This document shows positions 18,683-27,721 of a stretch of DNA of 64,000 nucleotides, piece after piece. Made by a program: the position numbers and the translations under genes. Every line of letters begins with the position of its first letter. The stretch's first letter is position 1. The DNA comes from Brachyspira hampsonii. Its GTDB lineage: Bacteria > Spirochaetota > Brachyspiria > Brachyspirales > Brachyspiraceae. Below the pieces are notes generated by a model that was given only the letters and a program-made list of their open reading frames with translations, did no database searches and was not told where the DNA came from. The DNA lies in NCBI RefSeq assembly GCF_001746205.1, contig NZ_MDCO01000006.1, forward strand, positions 248,001 through 312,000, read 5' to 3'.

Positions 18683-20182
18683 ATGATAAATATAGCTATA
18701 CTAGGAAGACCTAATGTAGGTAAATCCACATTGTTTAACAGATTTGCAGGAAGAAGAAAATCCATAGTTGACCCTACAGCAGGAGTTACCAGAGATATAA
18801 GTATAGCTAAAACATATATCGATGATATAGCATTTAATGTTTTTGATACAGGCGGACTTCTTGATGTAAGCGATGATACTTTAAATGAAAAGGTAAGAGA
18901 AAAAGCATTAAAAACAGCTTTAGAAGAATCGGATATACTCTTATTTTTGGTAGATGCACATCAAAGCCACCCTGATGACAGACATTTTATTAATATAATA
19001 AGAAAATCAGGAAAACCTATAATACTAGTAATAAATAAAGTGGATGCTGACTCTCATAATAATTTGGTAAGCGAATTTTATTCATTAGGCGTAAAAGATG
19101 TATCTATAATAAGTGCTGAACATAATAACGGTATTGATGATTTAAGAGAAAAAATACTAGAAGTTCTTGAAAGAAACGGATTTGATTTGGAAGCTGAAAG
19201 AGAAATATCTAAAAATAATAATTCTGATAATGATGAAGATGATGATACAATAGAAATTGAAAATATAGATGAAGATTTTGAATATTATGATGATAATCCA
19301 GACGAAGAAGATGAAGAAAGTTATAATGATAAAAAAGAAAAATCAAAACAATATAAACTTGATGAATATATAGCACAAAAGAAAACAATCAATATAGCCA
19401 TAGTAGGAAAACCAAATGCAGGAAAATCCACTTTATTAAATACATTGATAGGAAAAGACAGAAGCATAGTTTCTAATATTGCCGGTACTACAAGAGATGC
19501 TATAGATGAAACATTTAATTTCAAAAATGATGATATTTGTCTTGTAGATACAGCCGGAATAAGAAAGAAAAAAAATGTTAATAGTGATATTGAATACTAT
19601 AGTGTAAACAGAGCGATAAAAGCTATAGAAGCATCGGATGTATGCATACTTATGCTTGATGTTTTTGAAGGGCTTACAGATCAGGATAAAACTATTGCCA
19701 ATCTTATTATAGAAAGAAGAAAAGGAATAGTAATAGCTGCGAATAAATGGGACATAAGAGATAAAGGCACTACTTGGAATGATTATGAGGCATATATGAA
19801 AGACACTTTTCCTGTTCTTAATTATGCTTTTTATGCCAAAGTATGTGCCAATAGAAAAAATGATGCAGAAAAACTTTTATCTTTAGCTGTAAGAGTTGCA
19901 AAGACGAGAATGCAGAGATTTGAAACGCATGCTCTCACAGAAACTATGGTAAGAGCTACTAGGGAATACTCTATATCTGCAGGCGGAAATCCTTTTAAAA
20001 TTTTCTATGTTGTTCAGACAGGTATAAATCCTCCTGCCTTTGCTGTATTTTGCAATCATCCTCATAAATTAAATTCGCATTATAAGAGATATTTGGAAAA
20101 TAGATTTAGAGAGATGTTCGATTTCAGAGGAACACCTATTATACTCAATTTTAGAAAAAGAGGTAAAAAATTTGGAGGTTAA
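18683..20182 (+). CDS. der: ribosome-assembly GTPase Der (EngA)
   Basis: Der is a tandem-domain GTPase needed for 50S subunit maturation. The first G domain has GRPNVGKSTLFN, DTGGL and NKVD; the second has GKPNAGKSTLLN, DTAGI and NKWD; a KH-like domain closes the protein. Length is 499 aa, longer than the usual 435-490 range. The excess is a very acidic linker between the G domains (about residues 178-222, dominated by Asp, Glu and Asn). plsY follows after 4 bp, so they are probably cotranscribed. Confidence 0.96.
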   Translation: MINIAILGRPNVGKSTLFNRFAGRRKSIVDPTAGVTRDISIAKTYIDDIAFNVFDTGGLLDVSDDTLNEKVREKALKTALEESDILLFLVDAHQSHPDDRHFINIIRKSGKPIILVINKVDADSHNNLVSEFYSLGVKDVSIISAEHNNGIDDLREKILEVLERNGFDLEAEREISKNNNSDNDEDDDTIEIENIDEDFEYYDDNPDEEDEESYNDKKEKSKQYKLDEYIAQKKTINIAIVGKPNAGKSTLLNTLIGKDRSIVSNIAGTTRDAIDETFNFKNDDICLVDTAGIRKKKNVNSDIEYYSVNRAIKAIEASDVCILMLDVFEGLTDQDKTIANLIIERRKGIVIAANKWDIRDKGTTWNDYEAYMKDTFPVLNYAFYAKVCANRKNDAEKLLSLAVRVAKTRMQRFETHALTETMVRATREYSISAGGNPFKIFYVVQTGINPPAFAVFCNHPHKLNSHYKRYLENRFREMFDFRGTPIILNFRKRGKKFGG

Positions 20183-20186
20183 AAAT

Positions 20187-20834
20187 ATGATAGTTAAAAT
20201 TATAGTAAGCATACTCGTTTCATATATAATCGGAGCAATACCATTTTCATTTATTATAGGAAAAATAAATGGACATGATGTAAGAAAAGAGGGAAGCTGC
20301 AATCCGGGGGCAAGCAATGTACTTCGTGTATGCGGTAAAAAGGCTGGAATAGCTGCTTATATTTGCGATATAGGTAAGGGAATGATAGCTGTATTAATAC
20401 CTTCTTTTATACTTTCTAATATTATTTTTACTCATAGCTATATATTAGTGGCTTGTGCTGTTGCTGCTATATTAGGACATGTATTTTCTATATTTTTAGG
20501 TTTCAAAGGCGGTAAAGGTGTCGCAACTAGTGCAGGTTCTATGTTTATGCTTGCACCTGTAAGTTTAATTATTACTATGGTATTTTTCTTTATTGGTTTA
20601 TTTGCTTCAAGAAAAACTGTTGCTATAGGTTCAACTTGCGGAGCTATTGCTTTTCCTATAGTCTTGAGTCTTTTGTATTTTAAAGCTAATTTTTTATACA
20701 GAATATTTTTTAATATAAACTATATTATTCTTCTTCCTATAGCGATACTTCTTGCAATATTTATTATAATAAAGCATATACCTAATTATAAAAGAATGCT
20801 TAAAGGCGAGGAAAATAGTTTTTCTAAAAAATAA
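20187..20834 (+). CDS. plsY: glycerol-3-phosphate acyltransferase PlsY
   Basis: PlsY is an inner-membrane acyltransferase that uses acyl-phosphate (made by PlsX, also encoded here at 26.7-27.7 kb) to acylate glycerol-3-phosphate. It has 215 aa and about five or six membrane helices. Conserved loops are GSCNPGASNVLRV, with Cys where Gly is usual, and GHVFSIFLGFKGGKGVATSAG. The ATG at 20187 is preferred to a TTG at 20172 because GGAGG (20174-20178) lies 8 bp before it. Confidence 0.94.
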   Translation: MIVKIIVSILVSYIIGAIPFSFIIGKINGHDVRKEGSCNPGASNVLRVCGKKAGIAAYICDIGKGMIAVLIPSFILSNIIFTHSYILVACAVAAILGHVFSIFLGFKGGKGVATSAGSMFMLAPVSLIITMVFFFIGLFASRKTVAIGSTCGAIAFPIVLSLLYFKANFLYRIFFNINYIILLPIAILLAIFIIIKHIPNYKRMLKGEENSFSKK

Positions 20835-20938
20835 TAATCAGAAAAAATTATATTTTAATTTTGATAAAGTACTATTTACAAATTCATAAAAAATATTAAT
20901 ATTGTTTTTTATAAAATAAATTATTCAGAGGTTAAATT

Positions 20939-21337
20939 ATGAAACATTGTATTAAAATTATAAGTCTATCTTTTATATTTTTATTTATTTTGAGCTGCGG
21001 AAATAATAACGATTCAATAGTAAAATTAGATAAATACATAGGCAGATATGAAGGAGTCTTGAATACAACTCAAAATACTAGACAGCTTATAACCAATAAA
21101 TGCACTTTAATTGTTAATGAAGACAGTTCTATAGATATTACTATAGAAGGCGGAAATATATATGACAGCAGAGTAAGCATATCAAAAGAAGAATTAACTA
21201 AAGTTTCAGATGCTTCATATACAGCAGAGAAAGATGGAAAAAAATATTCTTTTGCTTTTTATGATACTTACATGAATTTAATGATTGTAAATACTGATAA
21301 TTCAACATCTGACGGTAAACTTTCAAAAATTAATTAA
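20939..21337 (+). CDS. small lipoprotein, unknown function
   Basis: A 132-aa protein with a lipoprotein signal peptide: a hydrophobic stretch ending in FILSC, with cysteine near residue 21 as the predicted lipidation site. The mature part (about 110 aa) is beta-rich and has no domain I recognise. AGAGG lies upstream of the ATG. The stop codon TAA (21335-21337) directly abuts the satellite of the next palindromic element. Location is probably the periplasmic face of a membrane. Confidence 0.75.
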   Translation: MKHCIKIISLSFIFLFILSCGNNNDSIVKLDKYIGRYEGVLNTTQNTRQLITNKCTLIVNEDSSIDITIEGGNIYDSRVSISKEELTKVSDASYTAEKDGKKYSFAFYDTYMNLMIVNTDNSTSDGKLSKIN

Positions 21338-21550
21338 CCGCACGATAAGCTGATTTTTATTTATTGTTTTAATTATAATTTTTATTAAACATATATTTAA
21401 AACTTTGTTCTGCGTGCGGCTTGAGTTTGCAATAAATTTAAAACCCACTTGGGTGGGAAGCAGAAAATTCTAATTAAGCAAATAAGAAATGAAAAACTTA
21501 TATTTAAATTAATGTTATAAGTATAAAGGGCGGGGAGTGTAATAAATATT
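21338..21550. repeat. palindromic G/C-arm element, copy E, left half
   Basis: A satellite CCGCACG (21338-21344), the terminal GTGCGGC (21414-21420), the outer G arm GGGTGGG (21451-21457) and the inner G arm GGGCGGGG (21528-21535) are present in the same order and spacing as other copies. The complementary C arms do not follow within about 40 bp; they appear on the far side of thiL at 22585-22669. Confidence 0.82.
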
Positions 21551-21561
21551 TTAAACTTAAT

Positions 21562-22506
21562 TTAAAAATGTACAAATCCTAATGAATCAAAATTAATTTC
21601 TTTATTGTTAGAATCGATGAATCTTATATATTTATTTGAGTATTCCTTTACTTTTCCTATTTTTATCAAATTATTTTCTTCTGGTATATTGTCTGAAGTT
21701 GTAAAAATTACAGCATAATCTTCTCCTCCCGTAAGTATAGATTTTAATATTTTTTTATTATTATTAAAAAATCTATTTACTAAATACCAATTAGAAGATT
21801 CATATATCTCTATGGTCTTATTCGAGTTTTCAGCAATATGAGATGCATCCTGCAAGAGTCCGTCGCTTATATCTATAGATGAGTTTATTTTGTATTTATT
21901 AATAATCTCCTGCCATTTATCATAAAAAAGTGTAGGTCTTAAATGGGTTTTAATGCTTTCATCGTTATAGTCATAATTTCCAGATAAAAGTTTTTTAAGT
22001 CCTAAATCGCTTTCTCCTACAAATCCAAGCACATAAACATTATCATCATTTTTGGCATTGCTTCTTAATATGGATTTGTTTTTATCTATAGTACCAATTA
22101 ATGTTACTGAAATGAAAAAAAAGTCATTTGATGAAGTGGTATCTCCTCCTGATATTTCTATATTGTATGGTTTGCATGCTTCTAAAAAACCTCTATACCA
22201 TTCTAATATATTTTCATCATTAATTTTTTTAGGTATTGAAAGAGATATGAATGCATTTGTAGGATTTGCTCCTTTGCATATTATATCGCTGATATTCGCC
22301 TGAGCTGATTTATATCCTATATCATAAAAAGAATAATAATCTAAAGAGAAATGTATATTTTCTACTAATATGTCAGTTGTAACTAAAATATCTTTATCAG
22401 CACTTATATTTTTTATAACAGCACAGTCATCACCTATATTTAAATTATTTGTATTATTATATTCTGTTAATTCTTTTATTTTTTCTATAAGTTTGAATTC
22501 ATGCAT
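21562..22506 (-). CDS. thiL: thiamine-monophosphate kinase
   Basis: ThiL phosphorylates thiamine monophosphate to the active cofactor thiamine diphosphate. The 314-aa protein has IGDDCAVI, VTTDILVENIHF, ISGGDTTSS, SIDISDGLLQDASHIAE and TGGEDYAVIF, matching the PurM-like ATP and magnesium-binding motifs. It is a lone thi gene here, minus strand, and is flanked by the two halves of one palindromic repeat element, as though seated in the element's loop. It has its own promoter-like sequence. No thi-box riboswitch was seen. Confidence 0.92.
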   Translation of the reverse strand: MHEFKLIEKIKELTEYNNTNNLNIGDDCAVIKNISADKDILVTTDILVENIHFSLDYYSFYDIGYKSAQANISDIICKGANPTNAFISLSIPKKINDENILEWYRGFLEACKPYNIEISGGDTTSSNDFFFISVTLIGTIDKNKSILRSNAKNDDNVYVLGFVGESDLGLKKLLSGNYDYNDESIKTHLRPTLFYDKWQEIINKYKINSSIDISDGLLQDASHIAENSNKTIEIYESSNWYLVNRFFNNNKKILKSILTGGEDYAVIFTTSDNIPEENNLIKIGKVKEYSNKYIRFIDSNNKEINFDSLGFVHF

Positions 22507-22533
22507 GTTTATATTTCCGTAACATTTTCTATG

Positions 22534-22542
22534 ATTATAACA
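22534..22542 (-). promoter_or_regulatory. extended -10 promoter candidate for thiL
   Basis: On the minus strand TGTTATAAT (complement of 22534-22542) gives TGn plus a consensus -10 box about 28 bp before the thiL ATG. A -35 box is weak. It lies between thiL and the right half of the repeat, so the gene carries its own promoter inside the element. Confidence 0.5.
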
Positions 22543-22574
22543 TATATAGTAAAAGTTTTAAATATTAAAAATTT

Positions 22575-22690
22575 TATTCTAACTCCCAGCCCTTTATTTT
22601 TTATTATTTTATTTTCACTTTTTTATTTTTATTTGTTTTTTTGTTTAATTAGAAAAAAGATTCCCACCCTAGCTTTTATTAAATTTATAG
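22575..22690. repeat. palindromic G/C-arm element, copy E, right half
   Basis: The inner C arm CTCCCAGCCCTTTAT (CCCAGCCC at 22585-22592) and outer C arm CCCACCC (22663-22669), followed by AGCTTTTATTAAATTTATAG, match the right halves of the other copies in order and spacing. Right-hand CGCAC is not recognisable, as in copy B. Confidence 0.78.
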
Positions 22691-22707
22691 TGAGTAATAG
22701 TTAAAAT

Positions 22708-22743
22708 AAAAAAAGCTTATAAAATGCTTAACACTTTATAAGC
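22708..22743 (-). terminator. intrinsic terminator after rnfG
   Basis: A 12-bp stem (22715-22726 with 22732-22743, one G-U pair on the minus-strand RNA) with a 5-nt loop is followed by seven T residues on the minus strand (complement of 22708-22714). It ends the rnfCDG run 24 bp past rnfG, so no further rnf gene is cotranscribed here. Confidence 0.88.
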
Positions 22744-22766
22744 CTTATTATTTTAATATTTAATTA

Positions 22767-23339
22767 TCAATTTTTAAATAAATTAACAGCCTCATCTTTA
22801 GCACTATTAACAGCATTAACAACCGAAGTAGAAGATATAGTAGCACCGCTTATAGCAGCAATTTGAGCTTCAGCTGCTTCCTCAGGCTTAATTCCTTTTA
22901 CAACAGTTAAAGGAACTATTGTACTTTGCTCTTTGAATTGATCTCTAAAGCTATTTTCAATAATTTTAGCACCAAGTCCTGGAGTTTCAGCTTGTTCAGT
23001 AACTACTATAGCAGTTATTTTATCAACATTAGCATCAAAACCAACAAGCACTTTATTTTCACCATTGTATCCTCCTGCAGAAGAAAGCATAGCATAACCA
23101 ACTACAGTACCATCGGCTTTTTTACCTATGTAGTAAGGATAAGCAGAATTATCAGTTAAAGGACCTTCTAATTCATCAGCACCTTCAATAACAGTTTTAA
23201 CGCCATTAAGTACAGTTTTTTCATTGTTAGCTAAAATATCTTTTTCAAAAGAAGAATATACAAATGAAAGCAAAAAACCAGCTAATAATGCAGTAATTGT
23301 AACAGAAATAACGGCAGTATAACCAACCTCTTTTTTCAT
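22767..23339 (-). CDS. rnfG: Rnf electron transport complex subunit G
   Basis: RnfG is the periplasmic flavoprotein subunit of the Rnf complex, which couples ferredoxin:NAD+ electron transfer to ion pumping. The 190-aa protein has one N-terminal TM helix and an FMN-binding domain. The covalent FMN site is the threonine in SGATISSTSVVNAV near the C terminus. It follows rnfD by 2 bp and is the last gene before a strong terminator. It is small compared with many RnfG proteins but has all the expected parts. Confidence 0.92.
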   Translation of the reverse strand: MKKEVGYTAVISVTITALLAGFLLSFVYSSFEKDILANNEKTVLNGVKTVIEGADELEGPLTDNSAYPYYIGKKADGTVVGYAMLSSAGGYNGENKVLVGFDANVDKITAIVVTEQAETPGLGAKIIENSFRDQFKEQSTIVPLTVVKGIKPEEAAEAQIAAISGATISSTSVVNAVNSAKDEAVNLFKN

Positions 23340-23341
23340 AA

Positions 23342-24439
23342 TTATTTACCTCCTTCTTTTTGAGCATTAGCTTTATTGATATTAATTAATTCTCTTTTTC
23401 CAACAGGTAAAGGACGAGTAAGCATAGCAATTAAAGGCATGAACATATTTCCTATAAGTATAGAATACATCATATATTCCGGAGAGGAACCAAAAGTTCT
23501 TAATACAGCAAGTACAGCTCCTATTAAAAGGGCATATATCCAAGCTCCTACATGACTAGAAGGGCAAGTAACCATATCAGTAGCCATAAAGAAAGCACCA
23601 AGTCCGAAACCGCCTGCTAATACTTGATATATAGGGGAAGCCACTTTACCAGGCATAGCCAAACAAAGAATCAAACTCATAATAACTAAAGAAATAAACA
23701 TTCCTAAAGGTATTCTCCAATCTATAGTATTGGTAATTAGGAGGAATATTCCGCCTATTAGAAGAAGCAAGAATGAAGTTTCACCTATAGCACCGGCAGT
23801 ACTTCCTAATAACATTTGCAGATAATAGTGTGATTCTATTTGTATTTGAGAAGCTAAAGAACCTCCGAAATCAATAGCATTATATTTTAAGAAAGTTAAA
23901 GGAGTAGCAGAAGTTAAAGCACTTACAGCATCTAAAGACTGAGTTGCACCTGAAACAGTAAGAGTTAAATCTTTAACTATATTTTCAAAAACACCTAAGA
24001 AAGGTACATTTTTAGGCGGAGTATACATACTCATCTGAGCAGGGAAAGCTACCTGTAAGAAAGCTCTTCCAACTAAAGCTGGGTTGAATATATTAGAACC
24101 CAAACCTCCAAAAACCTCTTTAGCAAATACTATAGCTATAACACCTCCTATAACAACCATTGTAATTGTAGAATTAGGAGGAAGAGTCATAACCAAAAGT
24201 ATAGCAGTAACAACAACAGCATAATCAGGAATTAATGGTTTTTTTCTTGCTTTTTTGACAATTACAGTAGCAAGTATACAAGTGATAATTGAAGCTAAAT
24301 ATAAGGCAATAACCCTAGCTCCAAAGAGCACTATACTATATATAACTGCAGGTAGGAGAGCTATAATAACTCTCATCATAATCTTATTAGTAGTATCTCC
24401 ATCTTTAATATGAGGAGATGATTCAGTATAAAATTTCAT
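23342..24439 (-). CDS. rnfD: Rnf electron transport complex subunit D
   Basis: RnfD is an integral membrane subunit of the Rnf ion-pumping complex that carries a covalently bound flavin. The 365-aa protein has about nine or ten TM helices. Family features include the N terminus (SSPHIKDGDTTNKIM), the phrase GGLGSNIFNPALVGRAFL and the region SALTSATPLT, in which a threonine is the likely FMN attachment site. It lies 15 bp after rnfC and 2 bp before rnfG in a minus-strand operon. Confidence 0.94.
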   Translation of the reverse strand: MKFYTESSPHIKDGDTTNKIMMRVIIALLPAVIYSIVLFGARVIALYLASIITCILATVIVKKARKKPLIPDYAVVVTAILLVMTLPPNSTITMVVIGGVIAIVFAKEVFGGLGSNIFNPALVGRAFLQVAFPAQMSMYTPPKNVPFLGVFENIVKDLTLTVSGATQSLDAVSALTSATPLTFLKYNAIDFGGSLASQIQIESHYYLQMLLGSTAGAIGETSFLLLLIGGIFLLITNTIDWRIPLGMFISLVIMSLILCLAMPGKVASPIYQVLAGGFGLGAFFMATDMVTCPSSHVGAWIYALLIGAVLAVLRTFGSSPEYMMYSILIGNMFMPLIAMLTRPLPVGKRELININKANAQKEGGK

Positions 24440-24454
24440 TATCTTATCTCCTTA

Positions 24455-25762
24455 TTATCTTCTTAATAAATCTTTTCCAAATCTAATCCACTGCACCAAA
24501 GGAATTTTTGAAGGACATATATAAGAACAGCAGCCGCATTCAAAACAAGTTGCTATATCTAAATCATTCAATTTATCTTTGACTTTTGCTTTAGCAGTAT
24601 GTGCAATTTCAGTAGGAGATAATTTAAGCGGGCAAGCATTACCGCATCTTCCGCATTTAATGCAAGGATATTCAACTTCTTTCGGTAATTTATCCTTATT
24701 TAAGAATAGAAGCGAGTTAGTACCTTTATTAACACATTGTTCAAGATTAGGTATAGCTGCTCCCATCATAGGACCGCCTGAAAGTATAAGGACATTTTCA
24801 GCAGTGATTCCGCCGCATTCTTCAACGACATGAGAAATAGGCGTACCTAAAGGAAGCCATATATTTTTATGTTCTTTTATGGCATCTCCTGATACTGTAA
24901 CAAGTCTTTCTATAAGAGGTTTATTTTTAGCTACAGCTTCATATATAGCATAAAGAGTAGCGATGTTAACAACTATAACACCTACATCCATAGGCAGTTT
25001 ACTAACAGGTACTATTCTTCCTGTAGTAGCTTCTATGAGCATTTTTTCAGCACCTTGAGGATATCTAAGTCTTAAAGCCATAACCTCAACATTATATTCT
25101 TTTCCCATTTTAGCCATTTCTTCTATTGCTTTAGGCTTATTATTTTCTATACCGATAATCGTTCTTTTTACTGAAGGAATTATTTTTCTTAAAATTTCAA
25201 TACCTTTGAAAAGATGCTGAGTATATTCAATCATAAGTCTGTAGTCGCTAGTGATATAAGGTTCGCATTCAACTCCGTTAATAATTAAAGTATCAGCATT
25301 TCCCTTAGCGGCTCCATCAACTTTTACATGAGTAGGGAAAGTAGCACCTCCCATACCAACTATACCAGCCTGCTGTATTCTTTTAGACATTTCTTCTACA
25401 GGCATAGACATATAATCAGAATTCTCAAAGTAAGCTAAATTATCAGCATTACTATCAACATTGATAAGTAAAGCATTAGCTCCGCGTCCTAAAGGAGGAG
25501 CAGCAATTTCTACAGATGCAGCAGTACCTGTAACAGAAGAATGAACATTTCCTGATACATAACCTCCAGCTTCTCCTATAAGTTCGCCTTTTTCAATTTT
25601 ATCCCCTTTATTTTTTAACATTTTAGCCGGAGCACCAATATGCTGTGCCATAGATATTAGGACGGTTTTAGGGGGCTTGGATAGAGCAGATGAAGCAATA
25701 TCGGCTGTATCCTTACTGTCATGCGGATGAACTCCGCCAAAACGAAATCTACCTAAGTTCAT
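24455..25762 (-). CDS. rnfC: Rnf electron transport complex subunit C
   Basis: RnfC is the peripheral NADH- and FMN-binding subunit with two [4Fe-4S] clusters. The 435-aa protein shows the RnfC barrel-sandwich start (GGVHPHDSKD), the glycine-rich flavin/NADH region (GIVGMGGATFPTHVK) and two ferredoxin motifs, CIKCGRCGNACPLKLSP and CFECGCCSYICPSKIP. AAGGATTGATAAT precedes the ATG. A TATAAT on the minus strand (complement near 25805-25810) could provide an internal promoter. It lies 51 bp downstream of a fabH-like gene. Confidence 0.96.
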   Translation of the reverse strand: MNLGRFRFGGVHPHDSKDTADIASSALSKPPKTVLISMAQHIGAPAKMLKNKGDKIEKGELIGEAGGYVSGNVHSSVTGTAASVEIAAPPLGRGANALLINVDSNADNLAYFENSDYMSMPVEEMSKRIQQAGIVGMGGATFPTHVKVDGAAKGNADTLIINGVECEPYITSDYRLMIEYTQHLFKGIEILRKIIPSVKRTIIGIENNKPKAIEEMAKMGKEYNVEVMALRLRYPQGAEKMLIEATTGRIVPVSKLPMDVGVIVVNIATLYAIYEAVAKNKPLIERLVTVSGDAIKEHKNIWLPLGTPISHVVEECGGITAENVLILSGGPMMGAAIPNLEQCVNKGTNSLLFLNKDKLPKEVEYPCIKCGRCGNACPLKLSPTEIAHTAKAKVKDKLNDLDIATCFECGCCSYICPSKIPLVQWIRFGKDLLRR

Positions 25763-25813
25763 ATTATCAATCCTTCACTCAATTAAAAATAAATACTATT
25801 TTTTAATTATAAG

Positions 25814-26668
25814 TTAATTTATAGAAATAACAGCTACAGATTTGGTATAACCGCTTCCATAACTGCATATAGCTACCTTACTGTTTTTCTTTATAGAACC
25901 ATCTTCTAAAGCCATAGATAATGCCACACCAGATGAAGCACTTAAAGATGAGTGAGCATTTTCCATTTTAGAGTATACTATATCTTTGCTTACTGAAAGA
26001 GCATCAACAAAGGCATTGTATGCATTTGGGCTTGAATAAGATGGTATATATAAATCGGGATTTATATTATTAGATGATAATACATCTTTAACATAAAGAC
26101 CGGCTTTTTTAGCTTCTTCTTCAAAAATACTGCTGTCTTTTATAGAAATAAAATGTTCTTTATTAAGAATGCCTTCTTTAGTATAAGGTTTAGCTGTTCC
26201 GCCCATAGGTATATAACAATTTTCTAGAGCATTTCCGTCTGTTACTGAATCTATAAAATCTATTTGAATATCTGATTTTTCATTTGTTACTAAGGCTGCA
26301 GCACTTGCATCATCGAATCTATTTTCATCATCACATATATAAAATGATTCTGAAGCAACTACTAAAATATTTTTATATCTTCCGCTTTTAACAAAGGCAT
26401 AAGCGAGTCTTAATGCTGATAAAAAGCCTGTAAAATCACTTTCTATATCAAAACAGAAAGCATTCTTTGCTTTAATTTTTCCTGCTAATATACAGGCTGT
26501 GGAAGGATAAATATAATCTTTAGTAACTGTAGCACAAAGAATAGCATCTATATTATTTGGGTCTATGTCTTTTATTACTTCATTTATTGATAGTAGGGCT
26601 AAATCTGAGGCTGCCATATTGGTTTTATTGTTTTTATAAGTGCCTTTACAAGATTTAATATAAACCAT
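25814..26668 (-). CDS. FabH-like (KAS III fold) protein without catalytic residues
   Basis: Position next to plsX and rpmF, and sequence similarity, place this in the KAS III (FabH) family, which normally condenses acetyl-CoA with malonyl-ACP to start fatty acid synthesis. It has 284 aa against about 320 and lacks the N-terminal strand region. By-eye alignment to E. coli FabH gives Phe79 at the nucleophilic Cys (FDIESDFTGF against FDVAAACAGF). The HQAN histidine becomes IPSYSS, and the catalytic Asn becomes Ser in the region AHSSLSASSG. All three catalytic residues appear lost, so it is unlikely to be an active condensing enzyme. It may be a structural or regulatory paralogue (inference). plsX precedes it by 12 bp. 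Confidence 0.83.
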   Translation of the reverse strand: MVYIKSCKGTYKNNKTNMAASDLALLSINEVIKDIDPNNIDAILCATVTKDYIYPSTACILAGKIKAKNAFCFDIESDFTGFLSALRLAYAFVKSGRYKNILVVASESFYICDDENRFDDASAAALVTNEKSDIQIDFIDSVTDGNALENCYIPMGGTAKPYTKEGILNKEHFISIKDSSIFEEEAKKAGLYVKDVLSSNNINPDLYIPSYSSPNAYNAFVDALSVSKDIVYSKMENAHSSLSASSGVALSMALEDGSIKKNSKVAICSYGSGYTKSVAVISIN

Positions 26669-26680
26669 TAAAAAAATCCT

Positions 26681-27700
26681 TTAAAAAATTCTTCTTTTAG
26701 CTCCTGAGTCATAAAGTTCTTTAGCTATTTTTTCATTTATTTTGGCATCTAAAAATCTATACATATTTAGTACAGCATTTTTCATACCTACACCGCTGGT
26801 TTTGCCATGTCCTACAAAAGCTCCGCCATTTAAACCTAATAATATAGCTGAACCATAAGAATCGGAACTCATTTTTGATTTCAAATTATTAAATACAGGT
26901 TTCATCATAAGCCCGCCCATAACACTAATAGGATTCTTCTTAACTTCTTCTTTTAATAGATTAACAACAAAAGAAGCTGTTCCTTCTATAGTTTTTAATA
27001 CTATATTTCCATCGAATCCGTCAGTTACAACAACATCGACACTATCAGATTTTAACATATCATTAGGCTCTATATTACCTATGAAATTAATTTTTTTCAT
27101 TTTTTGAAGACGCTCAAATGATTTTTTAGCATTAGCGTTTCCTTTAGAGTCTTCTTCACCTATATTTAAGAGTCCGACTCTAGGATTATCTATCTTTAAA
27201 TATCTTTTAGCAAATACTCTGCCCATAACGGCAAATTGAACTATATAATCTGTAGTGCAGTCAACATTTGCTCCCATATCCAACATACAGAACTCGCCAT
27301 TTAATTTTGGAAGTGTAGATATAAGAGGCGGACGCATAACGCCTTTTAAGCGTCCTATTTCAGTAAGAGCTGCGGCTAAAGTAGCACCTGTATTTCCCGG
27401 TGAAAAGAAACCATCTGCTTCTTTCTCTCTAACCAAACGAGCAGCCAATAAAACGGAGGCATTCTTTTTATGTTTTATGCCGTTAGCAGGACTTTCATTC
27501 ATATCTATTATTTCATCTGTATGTCTTATATCTATACGATTATGATCATATTTAGTTTTAGATAAGGTTTGTGATATGTTTTTTTCATTGCCTACTAAAA
27601 TTAAATTAATATCTTTATTTTCTTGTAGGGCACTAACAGCACCTAATACTAGTTCTTCAAGAGGCTTTTCTCCGCTGGCTACATCTATGGCTAAATTCAT
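26681..27700 (-). CDS. plsX: phosphate acyltransferase PlsX
   Basis: PlsX converts acyl-ACP to acyl-phosphate, the substrate for PlsY in phospholipid synthesis. The 339-aa protein has SPANGIKHKKNASVLLAARL, FFSPGNTGATLA, LDMGANVDC, GLLNIGEEDSKGN, VVTDGFDGNIVLK and LNGGAFVGHGK. It lies between rpmF (21 bp upstream) and the fabH-like gene (12 bp downstream), the common bacterial rpmF-plsX-fabH order. Confidence 0.97.
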   Translation of the reverse strand: MNLAIDVASGEKPLEELVLGAVSALQENKDINLILVGNEKNISQTLSKTKYDHNRIDIRHTDEIIDMNESPANGIKHKKNASVLLAARLVREKEADGFFSPGNTGATLAAALTEIGRLKGVMRPPLISTLPKLNGEFCMLDMGANVDCTTDYIVQFAVMGRVFAKRYLKIDNPRVGLLNIGEEDSKGNANAKKSFERLQKMKKINFIGNIEPNDMLKSDSVDVVVTDGFDGNIVLKTIEGTASFVVNLLKEEVKKNPISVMGGLMMKPVFNNLKSKMSSDSYGSAILLGLNGGAFVGHGKTSGVGMKNAVLNMYRFLDAKINEKIAKELYDSGAKRRIF

Positions 27701-27721
27701 AACAACTTCCTAAAATTCGTT

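Noticed and set aside
19883-20317. Minus-strand frames over der and plsY
   Set aside because: They overlap conserved plus-strand genes and have no start signal or recognisable domain.
24579-24833. A plus-strand frame over rnfC
   Set aside because: It mirrors the cysteine-rich region of rnfC on the other strand and has no independent support.
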